Shown: one piece after another, positions 7,347 to 16,951 of the stretch
Position numbering within the stretch: position 1 is the first letter of the stretch
Layout of the letters: each line of letters starts with the position of its first letter
Assembly: GCF_900111035.1 (NCBI RefSeq)
Contig: NZ_FOFU01000003.1
Location: 356,426-420,425, forward strand
Origin: Treponema bryantii
GTDB lineage: Bacteria; Spirochaetota; Spirochaetia; Treponematales; Treponemataceae
Length of the DNA stretch: 64,000 nucleotides
Reading direction: 5' to 3'
Made by a program: the position numbers and the translations under genes
Notes under the pieces: generated by a model
The model's input: only the letters and a program-made list of their open reading frames with translations
What the model was told of the DNA's origin: nothing
Database searches by the model: none

Positions 7347-10187
7347 TTACTTTTTAGAGTCGCTTGAGTAAATTCGGTCAGGAGGGATAACCGGGAAGTA
7401 TTCCATGATTTCCAGAAAATCCTGGGCGTTCGCGGTCTGAATATAGTTGTACTCATCAAGATACCAGCAAGGATTCTGGGATGCCTGTGATACAAAGAGT
7501 TCAAGGCCTTTTTGCATGAGAAGCGCGGTACCTGTGTCGGAACTGGTCGGGTACATTTGTTTTTGAATCCAGTTATTTTTGATTTCGCGGACTATTGTCT
7601 GATTTGCCTGGAGTCTGTGAAGCTGATCTTTTATTGTCTGAATTATTGATTTATACTGAGCATCCAGTTCTCGGGTGTGCGCTACATTCTGAATTGTAAG
7701 GGAGCCTATATTCAGATTGCTGCGCGGGAACTGTACAGTTACCAGATATGATGAATCAGATTTTTCAAGCTTTGTTCCAATATAATTTAAGAGAGCATTA
7801 TAAAGGGCTGTTTGTTTTGTTCCAGGTACCGGAGCCTGATTTGCGTAGATTACCGGGTCTAAGAATTCAGTAGTCGGAATGAGAACTGCTGGCTGAGGGC
7901 CTGCCTTTTCTGCAGGGATGTCTGTAAGGAAGGTGTGGCGTACCTGAATTGTTAGATTTTTTGCACCTGATAGATCTGGATTCTGTATGTTTAGATTTTC
8001 TTTTTCTGATTCTTCTTTATTTTCCTGTGGGGCAAGATGTCCGAGTGTTTCTTCCATAAGCGGCTGGAGTTTTTCGTGAAGGGCTCCGCAGATAATTACG
8101 CTGTATCTGGATGCATCAAGCATTGCAGGGTAGGCTGAAAGGATTTTTGTGTAATCTGTATCTAAAAGAATTTCTTTTTCTGCTTCAAAAACAGAGGACT
8201 GGCGGCTTTTTTTGTAAATGCGGTTTATGAGTGCACTGTATAACTGGTTTGATGCTGTTCCATTTTCCAGGCGTTTTCTGTATTTGCGTGCAGAAACTGC
8301 GCGGTCTGCATCTGCAGGAGCTATTTCTCCATATACAATTGCATCGCTGAGTGTTTTTAAGACTGCGGATGTATCTTCTGTGTCAAATTCTACTATTATC
8401 TTACCTGTGGAAAGTTCTGTTTCTGAACTTACATAAAAGGCGCCTGTCAGTAAGCCTTCTGATTGTGCAGCTCTGAGTTTTTTTTGAATCAGACCTGCTG
8501 TAAGGTTAATCATTACTTCTTCAAAACCGTTGTCATCAAAAGAATTATATTTTCCGCCATTTATCGAAAGGATGAGTGAGGTTTGTGCAGAAAGGGGATT
8601 CTGTTTTGTGTAGACTTTTATTCCATTTGACAGTGTGAAATTTGAAATTGTGTCACGGTTTTTCTGATAATAACTGTTGTCGTCGGCAATGGACTGTGTG
8701 CTGTATAATTTTGCAGAATCTTGAGTATCAGCTTCCTTCAGAACTTCCTTAAAAATCTGCTGAACATACCAGGATGCATTTTTTTCGTTGATTTCTTCAA
8801 AGCCTGCAGAAGTGTAAGCCTTTTTGTTTAACTTATAATCTTTACTGTTTATGATAACAAAAATGAAAGGAGCTTCACTCTGAAGTTTTGTAAGAGCTTC
8901 TGTAAGAGTGTTTGCATGGAGTTTTTGTGGTCGTTCCATGAGACGGCGGGCAGTTTGAGAAGAATAATCTTCTGTATCTGTTTCGTCTCCCTGATAATAT
9001 GGTTCTAATGCCCAGAATTCAGAAAGAGTTTGCATCAGTTCGGTTGGAACGGCTGCGGTTCTATTCAAACTGTATTCAAGCTGATTTTTTGCGTATTCGA
9101 ATTCTTCTGGACGAACTATATGAGGAATAAGATCGAGCTGTTTGAGAAAAAGTTCTGTCTGTTTGAAGGAATTTGTTGCAGCTGCAGCTTTCTTATCTTC
9201 TGGTGGCTGTAAAAGTGTTTGAATAATCAGGCGTGAACTGTCTTTTTTATGTGCTGCAGAAACATTTATATATTCATCGCCAGGAATGTTTAGTTCATTA
9301 AAGCTTAGAATCTGCTGTTTAAATAGTGAGCCTTCGTATCCCATTGCAAGAGCAAGTAAATCACTTTGTTCCATATCAAAAAGGGTATATTGAATGACTA
9401 ACTGTGTAAGATCTGGTGAGATTTCGTTTGAATGCAGTACATATTTTCTCTGCTTATTTACGGGTCTCGAAGGTTTTTCAGATGGAGTCCTGAAACTTGA
9501 ATAAAAACGGCCAAAACTGTTTCTGAGCATCAGCATTGTATGTTCTGTATTCAGGTTTCCGCTGATAAATACGGCACTGTTTTTTGGAGTGTACCACTGT
9601 TCTGAAATCTGTTTAATTACTGTGCGTGCTGTTTTTTCTGTGGTCTTCTTAAATAGCGGAGGATAAATTCCCGAATCATGTTTCCATGGTGCTTCAGAAA
9701 ATACCCGTGAATCAATAGCAGCATTTATATAGAAGGACATTGTATCTTTATTATCATTGACTTCTTTTTTAAGGGCCGTTAACTGTGCTTTCAGCAGTTC
9801 ATCAGAAAAATCAGGTGAAAAAACTGCATCTGAAAGGGAAAAAAGTGTGTCTTCTACCTGGGATGGGCTGACATCAATAATATAGCGTGATGAATCTGCA
9901 TTGCATTGAACATCTGTAAATGTCAGATTTGCATTAGCCGCCTGTACAAGTTTTGTGTAAAGCTTAAAAAAGCCGCATGTGCTCTGTGTTTGCGATGAAA
10001 ATCCTGCGCGGCAGGTATATTCAATGTGAACCTGTGCATCTGATGAATCTTCCAGAATAAAAACCTGCATTCCGTTTTCAAGAGTGTATTCCTGAACTGA
10101 TTTTACCGGTGTTGCAAACATTTTTGCAGTAAAAAGGCAGGTTGAGAGGGAAATAATTGTAAGAATCTTGTTGCTTTTAAAAATCAT
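7347..10187 (-). CDS. secreted M16 (pitrilysin/insulinase)-like protein, metal site lost
   Basis: 946 residues with a signal peptide (about residues 1-25). Two M16-type halves are visible: an N-terminal one (ENGMQVFILEDSS... to ~450) and a second from ~515 (LSNGIKVYTKQNPLSAQTSLILSINGG). In active M16 proteases the first half carries HxxEH right after a Gly. Here the aligned stretch is CGFFKLYTKLV, with Lys75, Thr78 and Lys79 where His, Glu and His are expected. All zinc ligands of that motif are gone, so proteolysis is unlikely. It probably serves as a periplasmic binding or chaperone-like clamp, as known for inactive M16 homologues. The start at 10187 lacks a Shine-Dalgarno and has a TATCAT seven bases upstream. 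Confidence 0.75.
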   Translation of the reverse strand: MIFKSNKILTIISLSTCLFTAKMFATPVKSVQEYTLENGMQVFILEDSSDAQVHIEYTCRAGFSSQTQSTCGFFKLYTKLVQAANANLTFTDVQCNADSSRYIIDVSPSQVEDTLFSLSDAVFSPDFSDELLKAQLTALKKEVNDNKDTMSFYINAAIDSRVFSEAPWKHDSGIYPPLFKKTTEKTARTVIKQISEQWYTPKNSAVFISGNLNTEHTMLMLRNSFGRFYSSFRTPSEKPSRPVNKQRKYVLHSNEISPDLTQLVIQYTLFDMEQSDLLALAMGYEGSLFKQQILSFNELNIPGDEYINVSAAHKKDSSRLIIQTLLQPPEDKKAAAATNSFKQTELFLKQLDLIPHIVRPEEFEYAKNQLEYSLNRTAAVPTELMQTLSEFWALEPYYQGDETDTEDYSSQTARRLMERPQKLHANTLTEALTKLQSEAPFIFVIINSKDYKLNKKAYTSAGFEEINEKNASWYVQQIFKEVLKEADTQDSAKLYSTQSIADDNSYYQKNRDTISNFTLSNGIKVYTKQNPLSAQTSLILSINGGKYNSFDDNGFEEVMINLTAGLIQKKLRAAQSEGLLTGAFYVSSETELSTGKIIVEFDTEDTSAVLKTLSDAIVYGEIAPADADRAVSARKYRKRLENGTASNQLYSALINRIYKKSRQSSVFEAEKEILLDTDYTKILSAYPAMLDASRYSVIICGALHEKLQPLMEETLGHLAPQENKEESEKENLNIQNPDLSGAKNLTIQVRHTFLTDIPAEKAGPQPAVLIPTTEFLDPVIYANQAPVPGTKQTALYNALLNYIGTKLEKSDSSYLVTVQFPRSNLNIGSLTIQNVAHTRELDAQYKSIIQTIKDQLHRLQANQTIVREIKNNWIQKQMYPTSSDTGTALLMQKGLELFVSQASQNPCWYLDEYNYIQTANAQDFLEIMEYFPVIPPDRIYSSDSKK

Positions 10188-10199
10188 CTTATATATGAT
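10171..10199 (+). promoter_or_regulatory. leaderless-type promoter of the DUF4954-like gene
   Basis: TTGCTT (10171-10176), 17 bases, TATGAT (10194-10199), then seven bases and the ATG at 10207. The -35 lies inside the divergent M16-like coding sequence. Confidence 0.5.
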
Positions 10200-10223
10200 A
10201 ACATATATGGTTAAAATTGAAAA
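10195..10223 (-). promoter_or_regulatory. leaderless-type promoter of the M16-like gene
   Basis: On the minus strand: TTTTCA (10223-10218), 17 bases, TATCAT (10200-10195), then seven bases and the ATG at 10187. Its -10 occupies almost the same base pairs as the opposite promoter's -10. Confidence 0.4.
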
Positions 10224-12381
10224 TGCTGCAGACTATGCATCACTTGTTGTGCCTGCAGAACTGCTGAAAGGAAAACGTCATCTCACAGCTTCTGAAATTG
10301 AAGTGCTTGAGAAAAATCTGAATCATAATGAAGATCCTTCCTGGAATAATGTTTATGTTGATGATTCTGATGATGGTTTTGATCCTTCTCTTATTCATCT
10401 TTCCTTTTTTGCAGGTTTTATTGTACTTGGAAAAATTAAAAGAATCGTTCTAAAATATAATGACCTTCGTCTTGAATGTGGTATTCAGCGTTCAAAGCTC
10501 AGTAATGTTGTAACTGGGGAACTTTGTGTTATCCGCAATGTCTTTTATCTGGATAATTACCGCCTTGGCGACAGAGTAATTCTCTTCAATATAAATGAGA
10601 TGAGCTGTACCAATCATGCAAAATTCGGTAATGGTATTTTGAAAGAAGGGGAGCCGGAAGAACACAGAATCTGGATTGGGGTTGCTAACGAAAATGAAGG
10701 CCGTAAGGTTCTTCCTTTTGAAGATATGATTCCTGGTGATGCATATCTCTGGTCTCACTACCGTGATGATGAGGAACTTCTCAAGCGTTTTGTTGAACTT
10801 ACAGAGTATGGCGTTTCTCATGAACTGAATACTTTTGGAACTGTTGGAAACGATGCTGTTATTAAAAATGTAAGTATCATTAAGGATTCAAAAATCGGAC
10901 CTGCTGCATACATAAAAGGTGCCTTTAAGCTTAAAAATATAACTGTTCTTTCTTCTGAAGAGGAGCATTCGCAGATTGGTGAAGGCGTTGAAATGGTAAA
11001 CGGTATTATGGGCTATGGCTGTAAAGTATTCTACCAGGCTATTGCCGTTCGCTTTGTATTGGGCCGTAACTGTCAGGTAAAGTATGGAGCTCGTGTTTTG
11101 AACTCTGTTCTTGGTGACAATTCAACCGTTTCCTGCTGTGAAATTTTAAATAACCTGATTTATCCGTTCCACGAACAGCATCATAATTCTTCATTCCTGA
11201 TTGCAACTACAGTTATGGGACAGAGTAATATTGCTGCTGGCGCAACAATTGGAAGTAATCATAACAGCCGTTCTCCTGATGGAGAAATTTTTGCAAAACG
11301 AGGTTTCTGGCCTGGTCTTTGCAGTGACTTTAAGCATAATTCCCGCTTTGCTTCATTTGTACTTGTTTCAAAAGGAAGTTATCAGTATGAACTTGATATT
11401 CCTTATCCTTTTGCACTTGTAGCTCCGGGAAGTAATGGTTCGTCAAAAATTACAATTATTCCTGCCTGGTGGTTTATGTATGATATGTTTGCCATCACCA
11501 GAAATAAAGATAAATTTACTAAGCGCGATAAACGTGTAAAGAGAATTCAGTTTATTGAAACAGATCCGCTTGCTCCTGATACAATGCAGGAAGTAATGAA
11601 TGCGCTTGAACGCATAATCGGGCTGACTATCGGTTATTTGAAGTCGACAAATAATGAATATATAGAAGGAAAACTAACTCCAGAAGAGCAGTATCAGGCT
11701 GCAAAAGATTTCCTTCATCAGAATCCGGATGCTGAGTTTACTGTCGAAGATTCAATCTGCCAGAAAAAATATGGTGCTGAAATTGTAAAGCCGGCACAGG
11801 CATATAAAACTTACCGTAAGGTTGTAAAATATTTTGCAACCCGTACACTTATGAGTTTCTGTCAGGATTTGAATCAGGAAAAACTTACCTTCGAACTGGT
11901 AGAAGGAATTCGAAGGCTTCCACTTTTCACTGAATGGGAAAATGTTGGCGGCCAGATTATTCCATCTGATAAGATTCAGGAACTTTTTGCTTCTATTAAG
12001 AATGGCACTGTAAAGAACTGGGCTGATGTACATGAGTTCTATAAGCTATGTGAATGTTCTTATGAGCAGTGGAAGGTTCGTTATGCACTTTATCTTCTTG
12101 AAAAGCTTTATTCACGACCGATAGAAGAGTTCTCTGTAGATTTGTATAGAAATATTACAGATGATGTTTCGATTGTAGCTTATGATATTTACAATGCCTC
12201 TCTGCGTTCACGCGAAAAGGATTATACAGATTATTACCGCAACATGGTTTACCGCAGCGAAAAAGAAATGGACGAGGTTATAGGACCTCTGGAAGATAAC
12301 TCGTTCCTGCTTAAGCTTCGTAATGACACTGCTGAGTTCACCTCGAAAATCAAAGAAATATTTGTTGGTTTGACTAAGTAG
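10207..12381 (+). CDS. DUF4954-like left-handed beta-helix protein
   Basis: About 725 residues from the chosen start MVKIENAADY. Starts at 10168 and 10195 are also open, but the first lies inside the divergent gene and neither has a ribosome site. Residues ~210-420 hold hexapeptide-type turns (NDAVIKNVSIIKDSKIGP, GQSNIAAGATIGSNHNSR) typical of beta-helix nucleotidyl- or acyltransferases. The C-terminal ~280 residues are helical. From memory this matches DUF4954, found in Bacteroidetes and Treponema and sometimes annotated as related to UDP-GlcNAc pyrophosphorylase. The substrate is unknown. It is cytoplasmic, with no signal peptide. Confidence 0.7.
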   Translation: MVKIENAADYASLVVPAELLKGKRHLTASEIEVLEKNLNHNEDPSWNNVYVDDSDDGFDPSLIHLSFFAGFIVLGKIKRIVLKYNDLRLECGIQRSKLSNVVTGELCVIRNVFYLDNYRLGDRVILFNINEMSCTNHAKFGNGILKEGEPEEHRIWIGVANENEGRKVLPFEDMIPGDAYLWSHYRDDEELLKRFVELTEYGVSHELNTFGTVGNDAVIKNVSIIKDSKIGPAAYIKGAFKLKNITVLSSEEEHSQIGEGVEMVNGIMGYGCKVFYQAIAVRFVLGRNCQVKYGARVLNSVLGDNSTVSCCEILNNLIYPFHEQHHNSSFLIATTVMGQSNIAAGATIGSNHNSRSPDGEIFAKRGFWPGLCSDFKHNSRFASFVLVSKGSYQYELDIPYPFALVAPGSNGSSKITIIPAWWFMYDMFAITRNKDKFTKRDKRVKRIQFIETDPLAPDTMQEVMNALERIIGLTIGYLKSTNNEYIEGKLTPEEQYQAAKDFLHQNPDAEFTVEDSICQKKYGAEIVKPAQAYKTYRKVVKYFATRTLMSFCQDLNQEKLTFELVEGIRRLPLFTEWENVGGQIIPSDKIQELFASIKNGTVKNWADVHEFYKLCECSYEQWKVRYALYLLEKLYSRPIEEFSVDLYRNITDDVSIVAYDIYNASLRSREKDYTDYYRNMVYRSEKEMDEVIGPLEDNSFLLKLRNDTAEFTSKIKEIFVGLTK

Positions 12382-12398
12382 GGGATAACCGTTAAAAT
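12370..12398 (+). promoter_or_regulatory. leaderless-type promoter of the activase/dehydratase gene
   Basis: TTGACT (12370-12375, inside the last codons of the preceding gene), 17 bases, TAAAAT (12393-12398), then seven bases and the ATG at 12406. Confidence 0.55.
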
Positions 12399-12405
12399 CA
12401 ATACT

Positions 12406-15400
12406 ATGTACGAAAATACTTTGCTTCCGATAAGACTCGGTATTGATGTTGGTTCTACAACTGTTAAGGTTGCAGTTCTTGATGATGATGACAAATTGAT
12501 TTACGGTGACTATCAGCGTCACCGTGCAGATATAAGAAGCACAATTATTGCCGTTGTTAATAAGGCACTTGATTTTCTTGTTGCAAATGTTGAAGGTGGT
12601 GAGAGCCGAACTATTACTGCTAAGGTAACTGGTTCTGGCGGTCTTTCTGTTTCTCAGTGGCTGAATATTCCTTTCATTCAGGAAGTAATTGCCGCTACTA
12701 CTTCTGTAAAGAAACTTATTCCACAAACTGATGTTGTAATTGAACTTGGTGGTGAAGACGCCAAGATTACATATTTCCGCGGTGGTGTTGAGCAGCGTAT
12801 GAACGGTACTTGTGCCGGTGGTACTGGTGCCTTTATTGATCAGATGGCTGCTTTGCTTGAAACTGATGCTTCTGGCTTGAACGAACTTGCTAAGGGTATG
12901 CAGCAGATTTATCCTATTGCTGCCCGCTGTGGTGTATTTGCTAAAACTGATATTCAGCCTTTGATTAACGAAGGTGCACGCCGCGAGGATATTGCGGCTT
13001 CTATTTTCCAGGCTGTAGTTTCACAGACTATTTCCGGTCTTGCCTGCGGTAAGCCTATTCGCGGTCACGTTGCTTTCCTTGGTGGACCGCTTCACTTCCT
13101 TGATCAGCTTCGTTTACGCTTTGTTGAGACTTTGAAGCTTAAGGATGATGAGATTATTGTTCCTGAAGATTCTCAGCTCTTTGTTGCCAGCGGTTGTGCT
13201 TTTGGTGCAGAGAGAAAATTTGGCGGAGAAGGTCAGGAAGTTGCTCAGGGCTTTAAGTTCCCTACAATTTCTGAGTTCCGCGAAAATCTTAAAAATCTTG
13301 TTGGTGCTGAGCTTAGCGAAGTTCAGCGTCTTGAACCGCTTTTCAAAAATCAGGCAGAACTTGATGAGTTTGAAGTTCGTCATTCAGAGCAGAAGGCTAA
13401 ACGCGGCGAACTGACAAAAACTCACGGCCCTGTATTCCTTGGTCTGGACTCAGGTTCTACAACTACTAAGGCTTGTCTTATCGATAAAGACGGCCGTATT
13501 ATCTGGGATTTCTACGCACACAATCAGGGAAATCCTGTTGAGCTTGCCGTTCAGGTTTTGAAAGACCTTTATGCTAAGCTTCCTGAAGATGTATATATTG
13601 CACGTGCTGTTTCTACTGGTTACGGTGAAGCACTTTTCCAGGCTGCTCTTGGTGTAGACTCTGGTGAAGTTGAAACAATCACTCACTTCCGCGCTGCAAA
13701 CTTCTTTGTTCCAGGTGTTGAGTTCCTTCTCGACATTGGTGGACAGGATATGAAGTGTCTTCGCATGAAGGACGGTGCTATCGTAAGCATTCAGCTTAAC
13801 GAAGCCTGCTCTTCTGGTTGTGGTTCCTTCTTGGATAACTTTGCCAACACAATGGGCATGGACGTAAAAGAGTTCGGAAAGATTGCCCTTATGGCGCAGA
13901 AACCTGTTGACCTTGGTTCACGCTGTACTGTATTTATGAACAGCCGCGTAAAGCAGGCTCAGAAGGAAGGTGCTTCTGTTGCTGATATCGCTGCAGGTCT
14001 TTCTTATTCTGTAATCAAAAATGCTTTGTTCAAAGTTATCAAACTTCGCAAGGCTTCTGATATTGGTGAAAAGGTAGTTGTACAGGGTGGTACCTTCTTT
14101 AATGATGCTATCCTGCGTGCCTTTGAAAAAATTGCAGGTGTTCATGTTTACCGTCCTGATGTTGCAGGTCTCATGGGTGCTTACGGTTCTGCTCTTATTG
14201 CTTACGACCAGTGGCAGGATCTTATGGCTCCAAAACCAGGCGAGCCTGAAGGAACTGTACATGATGTACGTTCTCACATTGCAACTCTCAAGCAGCTTGA
14301 AAACTTCCATGTTGAACTTGATCTTCGCCGTTGCGGAAAGTGTCAGAACAACTGTCTTCTTACTATAAATACATTCTCTACTGGAGATGAAAAACGTACC
14401 TTTATTACCGGTAACCGCTGTGAAAAGGGAGCCGAAATTGAAGGCGAAGTAATCGACGCAAGTAACAAGAAAAATACAGATCTTGATGGTGATGATGCTG
14501 GTCCACTTCCAAATCTTTTTGAATGGAAGTATAAGAGACTTTTCAATTATGTACCTCGTAAGCCGGAAGATGCTCCTATGGGAGATGTTGGTATTCCACG
14601 TGTTCTTAATATGTACGAGAACTATCCAATGTGGTTTACCTTCTTCAATGAACTTGGCTTCCGTGTAATTTTGAGTCAGCGTTCAAGCCGTACAGTTTAT
14701 GAAAAAGGTCTTGAGACAATTCCTTCTGAGTCTGTATGTTATCCTGGAAAAATCAGCCATGGTCATGTGGTTTCTCTTTTGCAGCGTGGTATTAAGTTTA
14801 TTTTCTATCCATGTGCACCTTATGAATATCAGGAAGACCCTGGAGCTGGAAACCATTATAACTGTCCTATTGTAACAAGTTATCCTGAAGTTCTCCGCAA
14901 TAACGTTGATGAACTTCGTCAGGATCCTACTGTTACTTATATGGATCCATTCCTTCCTATTTATGATAAGGCTGCTCTTGCTGAGCGTCTTTGCGAGGAA
15001 ATGCTTCCAAAATTCCCTAAGCTTACACGCGACGCAATTCTTGATGCTGTAGATAAAGCTTGGAAAGAACAGGAAAAATTCCGAGAGGAAGTTCGCCAGA
15101 AGGGTGAAGAAGCTCTCGAAGAAATCATTACAAAGGGCGGTAGCGGTATTGTACTTGCCGGTCGTCCTTATCACCTTGATCCGGAAATCAACCATGGTAT
15201 TCCGGAAATGATTAACGGACTTGGTCTTGCTGTTCTTACAGAAGACTCTGTTGCTCATCTTGGAAATATTGAACGCCCTCTGCGCATTATTGACCAGTGG
15301 GTATATCATAACAGACTTTATCGTGCCGCTCAGTTCGTAAGTGAAATGCCTAGCCTTGAGCTTGTTCAGCTTACAAGCTTTGGTTGTGGTCTCGACGCTG

Positions 15401-16926
15401 TAACTGCAGATCAGGTAGATGAAATCCTTCGTGCTAAGAGCCGCATGTATACTCTTATCAAGATTGATGAAGGAAGTAACCTCGGCGCGGTTCGTATTCG
15501 AATCCGTTCTCTTATTGCAGCTGTTAAAGAGCGTCGCCGCAATAAGGCTAAGCCTGTTATTAAGTCATCAGCTTATAACCGTGTTATCTTCACAGAAGAA
15601 ATGCGTAAGAACTATACAATCATTGGACCTCAGATGTCTCCAATTCACTTTAAGATTCTGGAGAAGGCTTTTTCTGCCTGCGGTTATAACTTTGTAGTTC
15701 TTGATGCTGTAGATCCTAAGGCTGTAGAAGCTGGTCTTAAGTATGTAAATAATGATGCATGTTATCCGTCTCTGCTTGTTGCCGGTCAGATGATTGCTGC
15801 TCTTGAAAGTGGAAAATATGATCTTGATAGAACTGCATTGATTATCACCCAGACTGGTGGTGGATGTCGTGCTACAAACTATATTGGATTTATCCGCCGT
15901 GCATTGAATGACGCGGGCTGGGGACAAATTCCAGTTCTTTCTCTTTCTGCTCTTGGGCTTGAAAAGAATCCTGGCTTTAAGATTGATTTCCCTCTGATTG
16001 ATAATCTTGTTAAGGCAATTATGGTGGGCGACGTATTTATGCGCGTACTTTACCGTACACGTCCTTACGAGGCAGTTCCGGGAAGTGCTAATCAGCTTTA
16101 CGAAAAATGGAATGCGCGTGCAGAAGCTCTTTTCAGTAAGAGAGTTTCTAACCGTGCTTACAATAAACTGATGAAGGATATTATCCGCGACTTTGACAAT
16201 CTGCCGCTCAAGCCTATTAAAAAGCCGCGCGTTGGTGTAGTAGGTGAGATTCTTGTTAAGTTCCACCCGACTGCAAACAACCAGATTGTTGAAACAATTG
16301 AACGTGAAGGCGCAGAGTGTGTAATGCCAGACCTTGCAGACTTCTTCTTCTATACTTTCTCTGATGATATTATCCGCCGTAGAGATTTGAAGTTCTCTCT
16401 TAAATCTGAAATTATTTCGAGACTGCTTGTTTGGGCACTTGATCTTTACAGAAAGAAGATGATTAAGTACCTCAAGAGAAGCCGCCGTTTCGAAGCTCCA
16501 TCTTCAATTTACGATTTGATGAAGGGTGTTGATGATATCGTTCAGCTTGGAAACATGACAGGTGAGGGCTGGTTCCTTACTGCAGAAATGGTTGAGTTGA
16601 TTCACGAGGGCGCACCAAGTATTGCCTGTGTTCAGCCGTTTGCATGTCTTCCAAACCACGTTACCGGAAAGGGTATGATTAAGGAATTGCGTCGCCGCTT
16701 CCCTGAAGCAAACATTTCTGCAATCGATTATGACCCGGGTAGCTCTGAGGTTAACCAGTTGAACAGACTTAAACTTCTGCTTTCTAATGCACCGGTTGGA
16801 AATCATCCGGATGAAGTTGATAATAATATGATTCGTATGCCGGACGGTTCTCTCGTTAAAGCTGAGATTCGTCTTGCAGCGGGGGCAACCGATACTGATC
16901 CTGCCGGTGAAGCAATGAAGGCTTAA
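12406..16926 (+). CDS. 2-hydroxyacyl-CoA dehydratase activase fused to DUF2229 and dehydratase-like domains
   Basis: 1506 residues. There are two BadF/BcrA-type ATPase domains. The first (residues ~5-280) has LGIDVGSTTVKVAV and the cluster motifs NGTCAGGTGAF and AARCGVF. The second (~340-610) has LGLDSGSTTTKACLI, NEACSSGCGSF and GSRCTVF. Next is DUF2229 (from ~640, RRCGKCQNNCLLTINTF). The C-terminus (~1060-1480) is like the D-component of 2-hydroxyglutaryl-CoA dehydratase (CYPSLLVAGQM, CVQPFACLPNHVTGKG). Such proteins use ATP and a [4Fe-4S] cluster to push a low-potential electron into a dehydratase. No separate dehydratase subunits lie nearby, so the true substrate is open. The same fusion is known from many anaerobes. 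Confidence 0.85.
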   Translation: MYENTLLPIRLGIDVGSTTVKVAVLDDDDKLIYGDYQRHRADIRSTIIAVVNKALDFLVANVEGGESRTITAKVTGSGGLSVSQWLNIPFIQEVIAATTSVKKLIPQTDVVIELGGEDAKITYFRGGVEQRMNGTCAGGTGAFIDQMAALLETDASGLNELAKGMQQIYPIAARCGVFAKTDIQPLINEGARREDIAASIFQAVVSQTISGLACGKPIRGHVAFLGGPLHFLDQLRLRFVETLKLKDDEIIVPEDSQLFVASGCAFGAERKFGGEGQEVAQGFKFPTISEFRENLKNLVGAELSEVQRLEPLFKNQAELDEFEVRHSEQKAKRGELTKTHGPVFLGLDSGSTTTKACLIDKDGRIIWDFYAHNQGNPVELAVQVLKDLYAKLPEDVYIARAVSTGYGEALFQAALGVDSGEVETITHFRAANFFVPGVEFLLDIGGQDMKCLRMKDGAIVSIQLNEACSSGCGSFLDNFANTMGMDVKEFGKIALMAQKPVDLGSRCTVFMNSRVKQAQKEGASVADIAAGLSYSVIKNALFKVIKLRKASDIGEKVVVQGGTFFNDAILRAFEKIAGVHVYRPDVAGLMGAYGSALIAYDQWQDLMAPKPGEPEGTVHDVRSHIATLKQLENFHVELDLRRCGKCQNNCLLTINTFSTGDEKRTFITGNRCEKGAEIEGEVIDASNKKNTDLDGDDAGPLPNLFEWKYKRLFNYVPRKPEDAPMGDVGIPRVLNMYENYPMWFTFFNELGFRVILSQRSSRTVYEKGLETIPSESVCYPGKISHGHVVSLLQRGIKFIFYPCAPYEYQEDPGAGNHYNCPIVTSYPEVLRNNVDELRQDPTVTYMDPFLPIYDKAALAERLCEEMLPKFPKLTRDAILDAVDKAWKEQEKFREEVRQKGEEALEEIITKGGSGIVLAGRPYHLDPEINHGIPEMINGLGLAVLTEDSVAHLGNIERPLRIIDQWVYHNRLYRAAQFVSEMPSLELVQLTSFGCGLDAVTADQVDEILRAKSRMYTLIKIDEGSNLGAVRIRIRSLIAAVKERRRNKAKPVIKSSAYNRVIFTEEMRKNYTIIGPQMSPIHFKILEKAFSACGYNFVVLDAVDPKAVEAGLKYVNNDACYPSLLVAGQMIAALESGKYDLDRTALIITQTGGGCRATNYIGFIRRALNDAGWGQIPVLSLSALGLEKNPGFKIDFPLIDNLVKAIMVGDVFMRVLYRTRPYEAVPGSANQLYEKWNARAEALFSKRVSNRAYNKLMKDIIRDFDNLPLKPIKKPRVGVVGEILVKFHPTANNQIVETIEREGAECVMPDLADFFFYTFSDDIIRRRDLKFSLKSEIISRLLVWALDLYRKKMIKYLKRSRRFEAPSSIYDLMKGVDDIVQLGNMTGEGWFLTAEMVELIHEGAPSIACVQPFACLPNHVTGKGMIKELRRRFPEANISAIDYDPGSSEVNQLNRLKLLLSNAPVGNHPDEVDNNMIRMPDGSLVKAEIRLAAGATDTDPAGEAMKA

Positions 16927-16951
16927 CCGGCCTGGTGAGGGGGAGGAAAAA

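Noticed and set aside
7241..7504. An 87-codon minus-strand frame at the end of the M16-like gene
   Set aside because: It mostly overlaps the M16-like gene in another frame and lacks a start signal and family features.
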